This document shows positions 49,601 to 60,811 of a DNA stretch of 64,000 nucleotides, piece after piece. The position numbers were made by a program, and so were the translations under genes. The notes under the pieces are model-generated. The model was not told the DNA's origin and did not search any database. It saw only the letters and a list, made by a program, of their open reading frames with translations. Origin of the DNA: Phoronis australis (taxonomy: Eukaryota > Phoronida > Phoronidae). The stretch is taken from NCBI GenBank assembly GCA_002633005.1, contig NMRA01000796.1, positions 36,715-100,714 of the forward strand, read 5' to 3'. How positions within the stretch are numbered: the first letter of the stretch is position 1; every line of letters starts with the position of its first letter.

Positions 49601-52600
49601 TTATAGTATTTGTTTGTTTGAAGGCTGACAGAATGTAACTTGAAAGTGTTGTTATGTTAAAATTTTACCAATCTGGGACAACAATGATTGCAAAAACTCC
49701 CATTTTTTTCATTTTTCACCAGCTTCTAACATTAAATACACATAATTTTTCAAAATATTGTCTGATGGTGGCTGTGATACAGAACTTGAACATGGTAAAC
49801 CATTTATTTGGTGGTAGATATCTTTCAATGAAAAAGAGAATATGAAACTTTAAGGTTTTTGCAAAACTTTTTAATAAATTTCACTTTGTCAAATTTCTCA
49901 ATATTAAATTTTCTTAATTGTTGAAAGCATGGTTTGTGTAGTATTGTTGTCACCAAGGAAATATGATAAATATTTTGCTGTTGTAGCAACATAGTAAGCC
50001 TAAGAATAATAGAAAAATTTAATTTTTGTCTCAAATTGAAGAATGTTTACCATTAGTTAATTAGCTTGAATATATTTTCCTTTGTCATGAGTAAACCAGT
50101 GGACAACAAATGCTTTTCACATTGTGAACTCAGTCAGGCTCTGATGTCAATGAAATATCCCTGATAGGTTATGTCTGAGCTGGTTGAAGGAAATAAAATT
50201 TTTGTTAAAACTGCTAAAAACATGACTTCTTTGAGAGAAACATACTTTAGACTTGGACAACTATCACTATAAGACTGGTCACAAGGTTTTCCTTCCTCTG
50301 ATTAAGAGCTTGGAACCAACTGACAACTGGTCACTGCTGAAGACCGTGCTTGGTGCAAAAATGATTCACAGTGCCATGCTGTATTATTGCGCATGGTCTC
50401 AGACAAAAGGGGACGATAATTTCTAAGCACAGAAATATCCTGTAACTTGGATTGAGACCCATTTCATTGTGTAAGTAGTGGGAATAGAAATTTAGTTGTT
50501 TGACAGAGGCTAGATTCGTAGCAGCTTTGAAATACACTCTTGTAGTTGCCCAGTTGTGATGGCGATTGTTCTGCAAAGCACCAATTCCCTGAAACCTGTG
50601 TAAGTTGCTGTCACATGATGTTGTCTAACACAGGCGCATTAACCCCCCTCCCTAAAGGACATTGGGCAAAGAAATGCTTGCTGCATCCACCAATACCCAT
50701 TTTCTATTGAGTGTCGTATAAAATACTTTTGAATTGATGAAAAGTTCCTTGTATGATGTATAGTGACATACTAGTAGTTTATACTAGTCAAGATTAAAAG
50801 TAGGTCAAACAATTCTTCAATAATTGTGGGACAGATTGTTGAAATTGGCATTTCCAAAAGTTTACCACTGACTATGGTACCAGTGGTGCAAATCCTTACA
50901 AAATTTGCTTGGTGCTATAAAGTATTGACCATACTAATCTGGATGTATAAATACTTACACTTCAAGGTAACAATACCAACACTGAGGTTGAGAAAGTAAA
51001 AGTTAAGACTTATTTTTGTTGAGACTTTTTTGTTTTTACTGTAGGTGATGTGGCTTTAAAAATCTTGCATTACCCCTTGCCTAGAATAGTACAATAATAC
51101 TTGGCTTTCCTCATCCAATTGCTGGTTCATGACATTGGCAATTGGCCCATTATGTTGCACTGGGCACCAGCAGAAGTAATGAAGCACAATTTGTAGTAGC
51201 TATATGGACTAATCCTAGTTTTAAGTTATAAAAGTTACATTTCTTGTCCCATTTTCAGAATTCAAAAACCTAGTAACCACCTGGTGTAATTTTCACGAAT
51301 ATCAATTAAAAATGCAATTTTCGCCTCCTGTGTTAACAGCCATGTTTATGATGGTCAGTTTGGTGCTTGATTACACAAATTAATCCCCAGAGAAGGATAA
51401 CATCAACTTACGTTGGATGGCTTCTCTAAAGATAGCAACGGGTTTTAAGTTTAGCAAAGTGGTCGAGTTGTCCTAAGTCGACCAGTGAGAGTGTCAGCAT
51501 AGCATTCTTTTTCTTTTAACGTGTATCTTAACTTCATCCAACTATTGGTGTTTTGTCTTCTGTTACAGATGAGTTGCCTCCCTGGTCTTTCACTCTGCCG
51601 TACACAATGTCTGGAACAACTCGCATTACAGCACAGACAACCGATCAGCCAAGCAGACGTTACTGTCTTCAAGAAGTACCTCAAGAGCAACTTGTCGTTC
51701 CCCAGTCAGTCAAAAGTGATCCGTTGTTTCCCGATGCTCCAGATGTTGGCAAAGATTGTAATAACTCTCCCATAACTGTTACGCCCCCTTTAGTTACTGA
51801 AGAGAATCAAGTCTATTGTAAGAATCCGCTTCCTGCTGGTTGCACTAATGCATCCATGTCAGTTGAGGAAAGGCATGACTCTACTTCACATTCTGCAGCA
51901 GGGGTTTGTGACCAAACTGTGGACATAAAGCTGGAAAGTTATGCAAGCAGTGGCCCAATCATATCATCAAATTTATTTCTAGATTCTATAACAAGTAAGC
52001 AGTCAGCGGGGCAATTTGCCAAGGGTGTTACTAATCCGTACTTAAATGCAAAAGCAAATGAAACATTTGGAGTCACTTGTAAAAATCATTCTCTTGATAC
52101 TACTCTAAGTGGAAGTGAAGTTGTTCCTGTTTGTGGTTGTAAAGCAAGCGATGGGAAAATTATCGATGTCCAGGTGTGCGGCTCTGCCTCATGCGAGTCT
52201 CGAAGAATGGAAACTATTGGGATTGGAGAAACATCAGAAATATCACATACGGTGCATTCATCAGTAGGTACTTTCTCAAACTCAGTCGTGGTGAAATCAG
52301 AACATTCTGACCTCGAGGTAAGCAGCAGGAAACAGGGAAATGATTTTACTGAGAGTGATGTTAGTCAGCATAGGATTCCAGTCGAAGAATCTGTATACCA
52401 CCCTGAAGTGCCAAACACGCATGGGACAGCCAGATTAGGATTGTTGGAGGCTTGGTCACCAGGTGTGAAACAATCAGGGTGCCAGGCCATCGTTGACATT
52501 CAATCTGGAATCTGGTGTAAAGCTGAATGCCCTGCTGCTGCCTCAAGTAAAACTATCAAAATTTCAAAACTTGGCAGAAATAGAAATTTGTTCAATAATG

Positions 52601-53727
52601 GATGGATGTTTACAGGAAACGGAAAAATAGCCGAAGAGAATGAAGACAATATTCCTTTGTTGTTGAATGTTGAAACTGACAAGCAGTTTAACCACAGTCT
52701 AGACAGGAGAGGTCAACTTTCCCAGGATTCTCATCGGCACGTGACAGTGTCGGGGAATGTGGAGGAGGTGGTCTGGAAAAACGACATGCTTGCAGTGACA
52801 CGAGATCTAGAGAATGAGAGACAGCAAGGTGAAGGCCAGATTGTTGAAAAGAACTGCGAAGAAGAGAAGGTGGACAAGGAATGTGAAAATGAAAGGTCTT
52901 CAGCGGAAGGAGGAGATGTGGACAGCAGTTCGGAGTTTGAGGATAACACAGAAGAAGATCCAGACTTCAATGTGGACAGCAGTTCGGATTTTGAGGATAA
53001 CACAGAAGAAGATCCAGACTTCAAGTTGGATGAATCAGGCAATTCATCCTGTGAGGAAGACTGTAAGAGCAGAGTCAGATTTCGCTCTGGTAAGGTATGC
53101 AATGAGAAGCAAAAGATGGTTCACTTGAATGACTTATGCAGAAGTCTTGTTCAGAAGCAAGTGGCAGACCTGATTAAAGTCATCGAGCCTCCAAAGTCAC
53201 TTGATGTAAAAGACTGCTCCAAGAAAGAATGCAAAATGTGTTGGGACCCGACTGCTTGGCATGATCACTATGAGTGCAAGGCATGTCATGTACAGTCGTA
53301 TAATATTCAATCTATAAAGAGGCACGTATTAATGTTGGAGATCTATAATCCTAGATGTTGCGCTATTTGTGGTGAGGAATGTCGAAACAATTATGCTTTG
53401 GGAAGACATTATTTTTTTAAACATAAGACTAAGGGACGTGTGTTCAAGTGTACCTACACAGGTTGCAACTACAGTTCAAACCTGAAGTCAACGATATCAC
53501 GACACGAAGCTAAAGTTCATCGTAATGAGGAGCAAGTTGCTTGCACTTGGGAAGGTTGCAATAAAGTGTTTAAAAGTGCTTACAGTCTGAGGATCCACAC
53601 TCGTATTCACACAAACTCAAAGCCCATCGTATGCTACATGTGTGGATTCTCGTGCAGGCAAAAGGCGTCGCTGAACTGGCACATGAAAACCAAACATCCT
53701 GAAGAACCGTTTTCTTCTAAAAGCTAG
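42374..53727 (+). CDS. THAP-domain and C2H2 zinc-finger protein, four exons
   Basis: Exons 42374-42633, 48524-48638, 49419-49569 and 51569-53727 join in phase to 894 codons plus TAG. Residues 1 to about 100 form a THAP zinc domain: Cys6 and Cys11, HKFP, Trp37, Cys62-x2-His65, and AVPT at 95-98. THAP domains bind DNA. Residues 126-145 form a short leucine-spaced helix, probably a dimerising coil. The long middle is polar and carries sumoylation-type motifs VKKE, IKLE and VKSE. Residues 626-661 are two acidic 18-residue repeats. Residues 730-885 hold one degenerate and four good C2H2 fingers. Expected role: nuclear transcription factor. I do not recognise a specific orthologue. Confidence 0.93.
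43033..43285 (-). repeat. LTR (3' in element orientation)
   Basis: Begins TGTTGTGATTTAATACACAG and ends ATTCACAACA. Direct copy of 46171-46429, about 6% diverged, lacking a 6-8 bp segment. Confidence 0.92.
43585..43676. repeat. (TA)n microsatellite
   Basis: About 90 bp of TA repeats interrupted by TACA units, inside the LTR element between its last frame and the polypurine tract. Confidence 0.95.
43871..45892 (-). pseudogene. Broken gag region of the LTR element
   Basis: Frames on the minus strand: 45892-45743 starts ATG and reads INSCDATTLLDLPGMT, a helix-hairpin-helix pattern, then an in-frame TGA. The frame continues to 45431. 45274-44603 is capsid-like (SDESLEQWADHLTSLFL, FCLGLRDREVAQLA). 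A frame change follows, then 44688-44191 with the zinc knuckle CFRCGKLGHYQSAC (44548-44589). A last frame, 44194-43871, is unrecognised. There are at least two stops and one frameshift, so no intact Gag. Confidence 0.8.
46171..46429 (-). repeat. LTR (5' in element orientation)
   Basis: Direct copy of 43033-43285 with the same ends. The primer-binding-site candidate abuts it at 46151-46168. Confidence 0.92.
48524..48638 (+). CDS. THAP/C2H2 exon 2 (residues 87-125)
   Basis: After TTTCAG it encodes RSKLVPCAVPTIYPDVSG, supplying the AVPT motif that closes a THAP domain, and proves the join across the 5.9 kb intron. Donor AGA|GTAAGT. Confidence 0.92.
49419..49569 (+). CDS. THAP/C2H2 exon 3 (residues 126-175)
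   Basis: Encodes IKQKLITEMKALQNQLNS, leucine-spaced like the coil that follows many THAP domains, then VRVKKEID, a sumoylation consensus. Acceptor TTTTGTAG, donor A|GTAAGC. Confidence 0.85.
51569..53727 (+). CDS. THAP/C2H2 exon 4, C2H2 fingers (residues 176-894)
   Basis: One 2.16 kb exon. Polar middle region, acidic repeats, then fingers with cores CCAICGEECRNNYALGRHYF (C-x2-C), CTYTGCNYSSNLKSTISRH and CTWEGCNKVFKSAYSLRIH (C-x4-C), and CYMCGFSCRQKASLNWH (C-x2-C). A first unit (CKACHVQ) lacks a clear second His. Ends KPxxP-free tail PEEPFSSKS and TAG. Confidence 0.95.
52918..53025 (+). repeat. Two 54 bp coding repeats, acidic
   Basis: Adjacent 54 bp copies encode VDSSSEFEDNTEEDPDFN and a near-identical second copy. 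The reading frame is kept, so this is a recent in-frame duplication within exon 4. Confidence 0.95.
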
Positions 53728-54141
53728 TGTTCCAGACTGCATGTACTAGTATTAGCAGATAAGATGCGTGAAAAAAGTGTTCTTTTATGCATATTGAATG
53801 TGTGTTTTATGATGTTTTTCCATATTTTTCAAATGATGTGGAGAGCGGGCCTGGGATATTTTTGACAGGAACACCCTCAAGTTCTTTCTCTATTCAGATG
53901 CCAAAAGGAGATAGGCCTGCCTGTATTCATTAGCACCACCTGAAGACTATAGAGTCACCCACTGGACATTACTCTAAGCAGCTGTGTATAATAATATTGG
54001 CCCTCGCTATTCCTCTAAATCCGTTTTTTCAGACACAGACAATGCAGACGTTATTTTGGCAGGACCGATGTACCAGAGAAAGTGGCAAATTGAATGTTTG
54101 AAAGGCAAATTGCGGGGAAGAGTCGAAGGGTTGCAAATATC

Positions 54142-54147
54142 AATAAA
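54142..54147 (+). terminator. Candidate polyadenylation signal of the THAP/C2H2 gene
   Basis: AATAAA lies 415 bp after the stop codon. A second AATAAA is at 54324-54329. Neither is confirmed by transcript data. Confidence 0.5.
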
Positions 54148-54370
54148 GGTTACAACAACAGTGGTAGTAGAAGTATGGGAGTAGATTTATATATTGGATT
54201 AAAAACTTGTTCAGGACCGTGAATGCAGCAGCGATTTCCAACACCATATGCAGGCTAATACATCAAAAATTAAAAAGAAATGTATGTACGGGCTTAAGTT
54301 TTAATCTAAATGATTTGAAAATTAATAAAACTAGACAGAAAAACGACAGCAAGAACCACAACACCTTCCT

Positions 54371-54664
54371 CAGGGGCGGATCCAGGATTTTGAGAAGGGG
54401 GGCAGGGCGCAGGAATAACAAGAATTTCGCCTTATGCGCGCGCCCAACCTAAAATGTAGGGGGTCTCGAATTTTTGGGTTTGTGGACCTTATTACTAAAA
54501 AAGCAGTTTTTTCAAGGCCTATGCATTGTGAATTGCCCCCCTCTAGCCCCCCTGGGTGCGCGCATATGCTAGTCAGTAATTTGCACAACGAACTGCCAAA
54601 TGGAATCTGGGAGAATTTCAGGGGGGCACGCCCCCCCCCCCCTCCCCCCCTAAATTCCCCACTG
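54371..54664. mobile_element. MITE, CAGGGGCGGAT family, copy 1
   Basis: Left end CAGGGGCGGATCCAGGATTT. The right end's complement begins CAGTGGGGAATTTAGGGG. Flanks TTCCT and GTCCT may be a 5 bp duplication with one mismatch. Non-coding, with long C/G tracts. Confidence 0.6.
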
Positions 54665-54744
54665 GTCCTAGCATCGAAATCGTAAAACGCACCCTGTACT
54701 TTGTCTTCTACTGGAACATGTTACAAACTTTAGCTTGATTGAAC

Positions 54745-55580
54745 ATACGACATGACACTTTTCATTGTTGACTGTCTTTATTCCGTTTCGTTCATATCTT
54801 CGGAATAAAACTCTACTCTCAACCGAACACAGATGAAGTAACTGACCTAGCGACATAATTAAAAGGTACACAATATTTCGAAACATACTTGTTTCATTCT
54901 CAAGCGAACATAAAATGACACAGTAATGCAACCACAGAGCATAAGCTGGAGACATACATAGTGGGACACGGCGGGTGTGAAATACTGCAAAGAATGACTA
55001 ATGAAGGGGGGTAACAGGAAAGTCACGCAAACAAGTGTAACGTGCGGCGCGACCCTGTTGGCTGCTCATTCAAAACAGGCTTCTCAAACTGCAATCAAAG
55101 GGGACTCTAATACTTTCAATCGCAGCATATTGTGCTCTACGTACCGAATTGACGTGTTTTCTAGATTTCTTGACGGGTGATTTTACGATCGTGACATTGC
55201 AGAAAATGATCTTGGATGGCGCCGTTTTGAAGATGCATAGATAACCGTGCAAATGTCAAACAATGTTACATTGGTCAAACGGTTTGCAGTCTTTCCTGTT
55301 ACCCCCTCCCCTTCATTAGTCATTCTTTGCAGTATTTCACACCCGCCTTGTCCCACTTTGTATGTCTCCAGCTTATGCTCTGTGGTGGCATTACTGCGTC
55401 ATTTTATGTTCACTTGAGAATGAAACAAGTATGCCTATGTTTCGAAATATTGTGTACCTTTTAATTATATCGCTAGGTCAGTTACTTCATCTATGTCAAG
55501 TTCCGTTGAGAGTAGAGTTTTATTCCGAAGATATATGAACGAAACGGAATAAAGACTGTCAACAATGAAAGGTGTCGTGT
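54745..55580. mobile_element. Inverted pair of Penelope-like 3' ends
   Basis: 54745-55250 matches the 3' end and GIY-YIG tail of the 7586-8740 element in the same minus orientation. 55290-55580 is the same 3' end in plus orientation, so the two copies stand tail-out around a 40-60 bp middle. GIY-YIG frames are broken. Confidence 0.8.
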
Positions 55581-57183
55581 GTTCAATCAGTTCTGTATAT
55601 TCGAAAACTTGCTCGCCAAGTACAGCCAAACTTTAGCTTTAGAATCATCCTATTGCTTTACCAGTTCTGTTCTGAGAGCATGGTCTTCCGTAGTTTCTTT
55701 CGACTTAACGCAAATAAACATAACGTTAACTGGTCGTGATAGAATCTCAGGGGTTACAGGGACTATAAACTTGACACGCTTTTATCAGCAATTTCAGTCC
55801 CACTCGGCCGCTGTAGGGGCAATAAACATGATACTTACATCTGGTCTGGCAATGGAACTACTTTTTTAAAAGTGAATGGTAAGATGCCTTGAACGTCAAC
55901 ACAGCCTTTACATATGAAACTTATTTCGACGGTCAAATTTACCATACGCGACATTAAATTTATGCAGTACAGCACTTTTGCGACAAGTCTGTTTAGTTAA
56001 CCATCTACCGAATTAGAACTGGGTTTCAGGAAAAGTACAAACAAGTCGCAATATAACGTTTATAACGTTCGATCGCTCCAATATAATCTTTCACCAATTC
56101 GTTTTTAAGGAACACGAATACAGAACTTGTAACACATGCGTGTTTGTGGATGGTAAGCCTATAACCACCAAATGACTATGTCACGGTAGAACCGCCGTTC
56201 AGCATTAATCGTAAAGTGGTGGTCTTAAAAATTCACGATAATCCTCGTGGAAAATAGATGAAATTTTGAAGCAAAAACTTTTTTTCAAAAACTTTAGTGT
56301 TATTTTTCGTCCAACTTCCTTCCGGATTTTCGCCACGACTTCCGACAAAACTCGTAAACTCTTGAAATTAGCCTCATTTTTCGTCCGATTTTCAGTGGGA
56401 TTTTCGCTTGAACACGGTCACCCGTCGTTCTCATTTTGAAACGGCAAAAAACGACGAAACTTTACAGTTTACACATGTGCTCACGACACCCACGAGAACG
56501 CCGGGATTACTTAGAATACTGTGGCACTGCGAAAATTAGACCGTTGCGGATTCGTGAAATTTGTTACTTTCTCAGGAATTTTAACTCAGGTTTATTGATA
56601 TTCCACGCTAATTTCTGTGTATTTTCTTTGAAATTATAAGTGTAAATTAAACTCTTAACGGATATAAAATTCAAAACAAAGGAAACTGCTTTACCGCGTA
56701 GTAATACTAAAAGTTACTTCAAACTCGGCTGATCTGACCGAAGTTAAAACTTTACCGATATTTACGGAGAGAGAGCACGTACGGAGGTCAATATTATGAC
56801 GATTTCTAATCTTCTATTAGTTTAAAGAAGAGCGAAAAAGTGAAAACAGACGTATTGTTTCGTTAGGCAACTCTAATCTTAACGCCATCAGCTAACGTGT
56901 ATTAGCGTGAAATCACATGTTAGGCTTACTGGCCAAACAAAGGCATGTGGTTTACTCAGGAATTTCGACCGACCCGAAAATGAGGGAGGATTTTCGGGCC
57001 GGTCTATCACGACCAATGTTACATGTATGTATCATGGTTGAGATCAGCTCAGCCGTTGTTGTGGATTTGGTTATAGTTACCAAAACTAGAGAGGTCACAC
57101 GTAAATGTATGTAAGGATAGTCGGCGATCAGCCAGGATAGTTGAGTGTACTTGCTCATTCAGTGTTTCTTAACCTGACTGGCG
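55581..57183. other. Intergenic, nothing recognised
   Basis: AT-rich sequence with only short open frames (for example 55579-55869 and 56436-56639) lacking recognisable motifs or splice context. Confidence 0.4.
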
Positions 57184-57346
57184 CAGTGGCGGATTTAGGG
57201 TGGGGGTCAAAGGGGCCATGTCTCCCCCCTTAAAATTCTCCCAGATTCTATTTGCAGTTCAGGGGTGCGAATGTCTGACGGACAAAATTCTGGCTAGTAC
57301 TCTGCCCTGCCCCCCCTCTTAACTCAAAATCATGGATCCGCCCCTG
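57184..57346. mobile_element. MITE, CAGKGGCGGAT family, copy 2
   Basis: 163 bp with inverted ends CAGTGGCGGAT and ATGGATCCGCCCCTG, flanked by the 5 bp duplication TGGCG (57179-57183, 57347-57351). Non-coding. A 5 bp target fits some hAT elements; the class is uncertain. Confidence 0.75.
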
Positions 57347-58329
57347 TGGCGTACCGACAAAATGCGGGTATGTTGTAAGGAAACGGTGGCAACTACAGTA
57401 TACCCCTGAATGGTCGATCCTTGTTGCCGACTACCTTCTAATGCTGAGTTCTTGTGAGATGCAGTGAATCGATTTTCTCATCGACTGTTTACTCCGTTCC
57501 TAGTCAAACCCGGCGTTGGCAGTTCTGATTGAAAGGCGTTGGCCGCTGTTACTTATCTTATTTGGTATTTTCTACAATCCAGAGTCGCCCTAATGGAAAT
57601 CGGCCTTCAAATGTTCACTTCGATTATCAGGTACATTAAATTTCACTTCCATTGCCTGTGTCAGAAGCACCGATTTTGCAGGAAAATTGGCCTCGTCGAT
57701 TATCAGCTACTGCATAGATTAATGTCAAATTTGGTCCAAGTTGATGCGAACAGAATCTCTCAGGCATGTTGCAAAACAAAAAAGTTAATGTAAGAGCAGA
57801 TTGCTTTTAGACCACCCTGTATATTTAAAACATTGTCAGTGCTGCTGCATGCCTCAGCTTATTTTTTAAGTTGGTTTTACTAGAAATGATACCAAAGCAG
57901 CCAATTGCTGGCATGAGTGGGGTCACGACCATGGTAGTTGATTCAAATCGGTGAGCCGGACCTCTAACATGGCTGACCTGGTCGCATCATCGTGGTTTAC
58001 ACGAAAACGAGTCTACGTAAAATGTCTCTTGTTTTACTTGTGAATAGTGTAGGTTCAGACATCACTTTTTGTTATGAACAATTGTCATGTGTGTCCACAG
58101 AAATCTCCCTCCCGGTATGTTTGTCGTTCTTCTTAAACTTTACTTAGTGATGCATGGGCAACGCAGACACTAGGAAAAACAGGGATACGTTTTGCCGTTG
58201 TTTAATGTTACGAAGACAACGATATACCTTTTAATAATAATTCATGCATTACACAGCAGTTTTAAACTACAAGTTACCTTATTGCTTGCATTGGAGTCTT
58301 CACGTCCACGTCCGGATTATGTGTTCCTC

Positions 58330-59895
58330 CCGCAGTTGTTGGAGCCAACAGTGCGAATATGACGATGCCATTGGAAAACTCATCGACGCCGAGACACTGA
58401 AGTACGGTTTCACTGATGTCAAACTACTAGAAAAAGTTTACGCCTTGCCCAAATAAGCAAACACTACCGACATACTCAATACAGCATGAGTAGAGGAAGC
58501 CGCCCAACGCCACCTTCGAGAAGTCGACAATGTCAAGCGAGAGCAAAACCTCATAGTTGAAGCTTAATTAGAGGAGATCAGAACATGGAAACCAAGAAAA
58601 CCAAGGGAAGAAACGAGGTGCCGGAAGAGCACCGGCACATCAAAATGTAGCCGATATGGGACCGGCAGAGCATGAAGCAAGCCAGTGTCCATCCTATGGG
58701 CAAATGTGTACTAAGTGTAAAAGACCCGGACACTTCACCCAATTGTGCAGAACGAAAGTTCCACAATTACCTACGACGCAAAACCCGACAAAACCAAAAC
58801 AAAATTACTAAGGCAGAAAGAAGTTCCACGAAACCGCTTCTGCAGACTGTTCCTCCGAAAGCGAAAGCTCGTTTTCAGACTACGACATGTCCGAAGTCCA
58901 ACGTGAAAGAACAACCGTGTGTGGCAAGAAGATGCCCAAACACGTTACATAGATGTTCTTCAACGATGTCGTGGGACCCGACACACAGTACGCTGTGGTA
59001 CGCTTGAGTGTGCCGTATGTAATTGTGCCAGTCAAGCTACAAGGAAAAGTCAACTCTGGGGAGCAAGTAAATCTCACGTTTATCCCAACTTTCAGAAAGA
59101 TCTTTGGTGACAAGTCCAATGAAATTCTCTCATTCGCTCATCAGGGAAGTTAACCGGCTATGATGGAAAAAGATTTACAATCCATGGTAAATTTCGTGTG
59201 GAACAAGTTTATCATTAAGTCGAATTTTAGGTTTCGGACTATGGGAGCAACCTATTCTCCCTACGGTTATGCAAAGCCTTGCAAATCCTTAAGATGCTGT
59301 GCGACAAACCAGGAAGTTCTGAAGGCTGTCAAGGTGATATCAGCGAAGTTGAGAACCAGTCAAGCACAATCTAAAAGTCACAAACGCGATAGCAGTAAAC
59401 ACGACAAAACAAGTCATCAGAGACGCTAGTGATGTTTTCACAGGTGATTGAAAGCTGAGAAACTACCAGTACAAAACGCAAGTCGATAAAACAGTTATGC
59501 CGATGGTATGTCCACCAACAAAAGTACCTGAAAAAGTGAAAGAACAGTTGCTAAGCGAGCTAAACCGAATCGTGCACCTCGGGATCATAAAGAAGCAGGT
59601 CGAGGCGACACCCTGAGTAATAGCCTGGTGTGTGTATCCAAGCTTAATAGCACACAATTGCCGACCTTCAACTGTCCGTTTGGTAGATACAGCTACCACG
59701 ACTCCCATTTGGTCTAAAAGCGCTCAAGATGTTTCCCACAGAGCAATCGACGAGATATTTTGGGACATCCCAAACATGTTCTGCATTGCTGATGACATTC
59801 TCGTAACAGCATCAACAGAATCAAGCGGGCTTCCGGGCGGGACGCAGCACCGAAGATCAACTAATCCGCCTGTCGTAATTAGTCATTGATGGATT
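58330..59895 (+). pseudogene. Decayed Ty3/Gypsy gag-protease-RT relic
   Basis: A zinc knuckle CTKCKRPGHFTQLC (58707-58748) is followed by a protease-like stretch (GEQVNLTFIPTFRKIFG, near 59060-59105). RT N-terminal residues follow (PPTKVPEKVKEQLLSELNRI, near 59510). After a large internal loss comes the RT box CIADDILV (59782-59805), with AIDEIFWDIPN before it. Stops and frame changes abound. RNase H follows at 60043. Confidence 0.82.
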
Positions 59896-59899
59896 GATT

Positions 59900-60042
59900 A
59901 CTGACGCTAGCGTCGTTTCTAACCTTCCTCACAGGTTAACGCGACACCTCTTAGCAAGGTAAGGTCGACCGTATGCGAGGCGATGTGGATATAGACCGAT
60001 TAAGACGGCAAAAAGACTAATTAAATCGGGTGGCATTCTCCT
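59900..60042. mobile_element. Kolobok-type element, right-end fragment
   Basis: 143 bp matching the right end of 23759-25408 and 36811-38480, ending GGTGGCATTCTCCT then TTAA. It sits exactly at the RT/RNase H junction of the Gypsy relic. Confidence 0.85.
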
Positions 60043-60586
60043 TTAACAGCACACAATTTACTGGAAAGCCTCAAGAAGTCCGTGGCAACAGCTCAGACCC
60101 TAGCCTATCTTGACCTAAACAAATGCATGATAATCAAGTGTGATGCTTTACATGAGGGGCTCAGAGATTGTCTAGTCCAAGATGGCAAGCCCGTAAGTTT
60201 TGCTTCTCGCAGCCTGGCAGACGCAGAGACGAGATACTCCAATATTGAGCGAGAAATGCTTGGAGTAATGTTGTCTGTTTCACACTACAAGCAGTATGTG
60301 TTCGGAAAGCATTTTGTAGTGAGAACAGACCATGCACCTCTGCAGCCCATATCTTTAAGAAGGACCTGCACGGCATCCCTCCACATTGGATACTGGTGCC
60401 TACATGTCATGAAGTCACAGCATAGGCAAGATCTGGCTCAAGATTGATGCTTCTTTCCTACATTGTCTCTCATTAGATCACTTAGCTTGTGTTTTACCAA
60501 TTTTGATGAACTGACAGACAAGTCTGTTTGTTTTGTCATCAGGCTTGATATTTTCTACATCTGACTGTTCAGATTGCAAATAGTGA
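60043..60586 (+). pseudogene. Gypsy RNase H fragment, copy 2
   Basis: Nearly identical to 25409-26000 (VIKC replaced by IIKC; same [19 protein letters not shown]). A deletion of about 50 bp after the ADLHG-like region breaks the frame near 60370. Confidence 0.88.
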
Positions 60587-60811
60587 GAAATGCTTGGAGT
60601 AATGTTGTCTGTTTTACACTACAAGCAGTATGTGTTCGGAAAGCATTTTGTAGTGAGAACTGACCATGCACCTCTGCAGCCCATCTTTAAGAAGTACCTG
60701 CACGGCATCCCTCCACGACTGCAGAGAATGGTGAGCATGCTGCAGAGCTTCAACCTCACCATCACGTATAAGAAAGTAAAAGACTATAGCCCAGTATTTC
60801 TCGTCCACTGA
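60587..60811 (+). pseudogene. Partial tandem copy of the RNase H fragment
   Basis: Restarts at GAGAAATGCTTGGAGTAATG and extends further 3' than the other copies (LQRMVSMLQSFNLTITYKK), the normal continuation of a Gypsy RNase H. Confidence 0.85.

Noticed and set aside
51521-51775. Alternative upstream start for the C2H2 exon
   Set aside because: The frame opens within intron 3 and the acceptor at 51568 joins it in phase to exon 3. An independent start is not needed, though a second promoter cannot be excluded.
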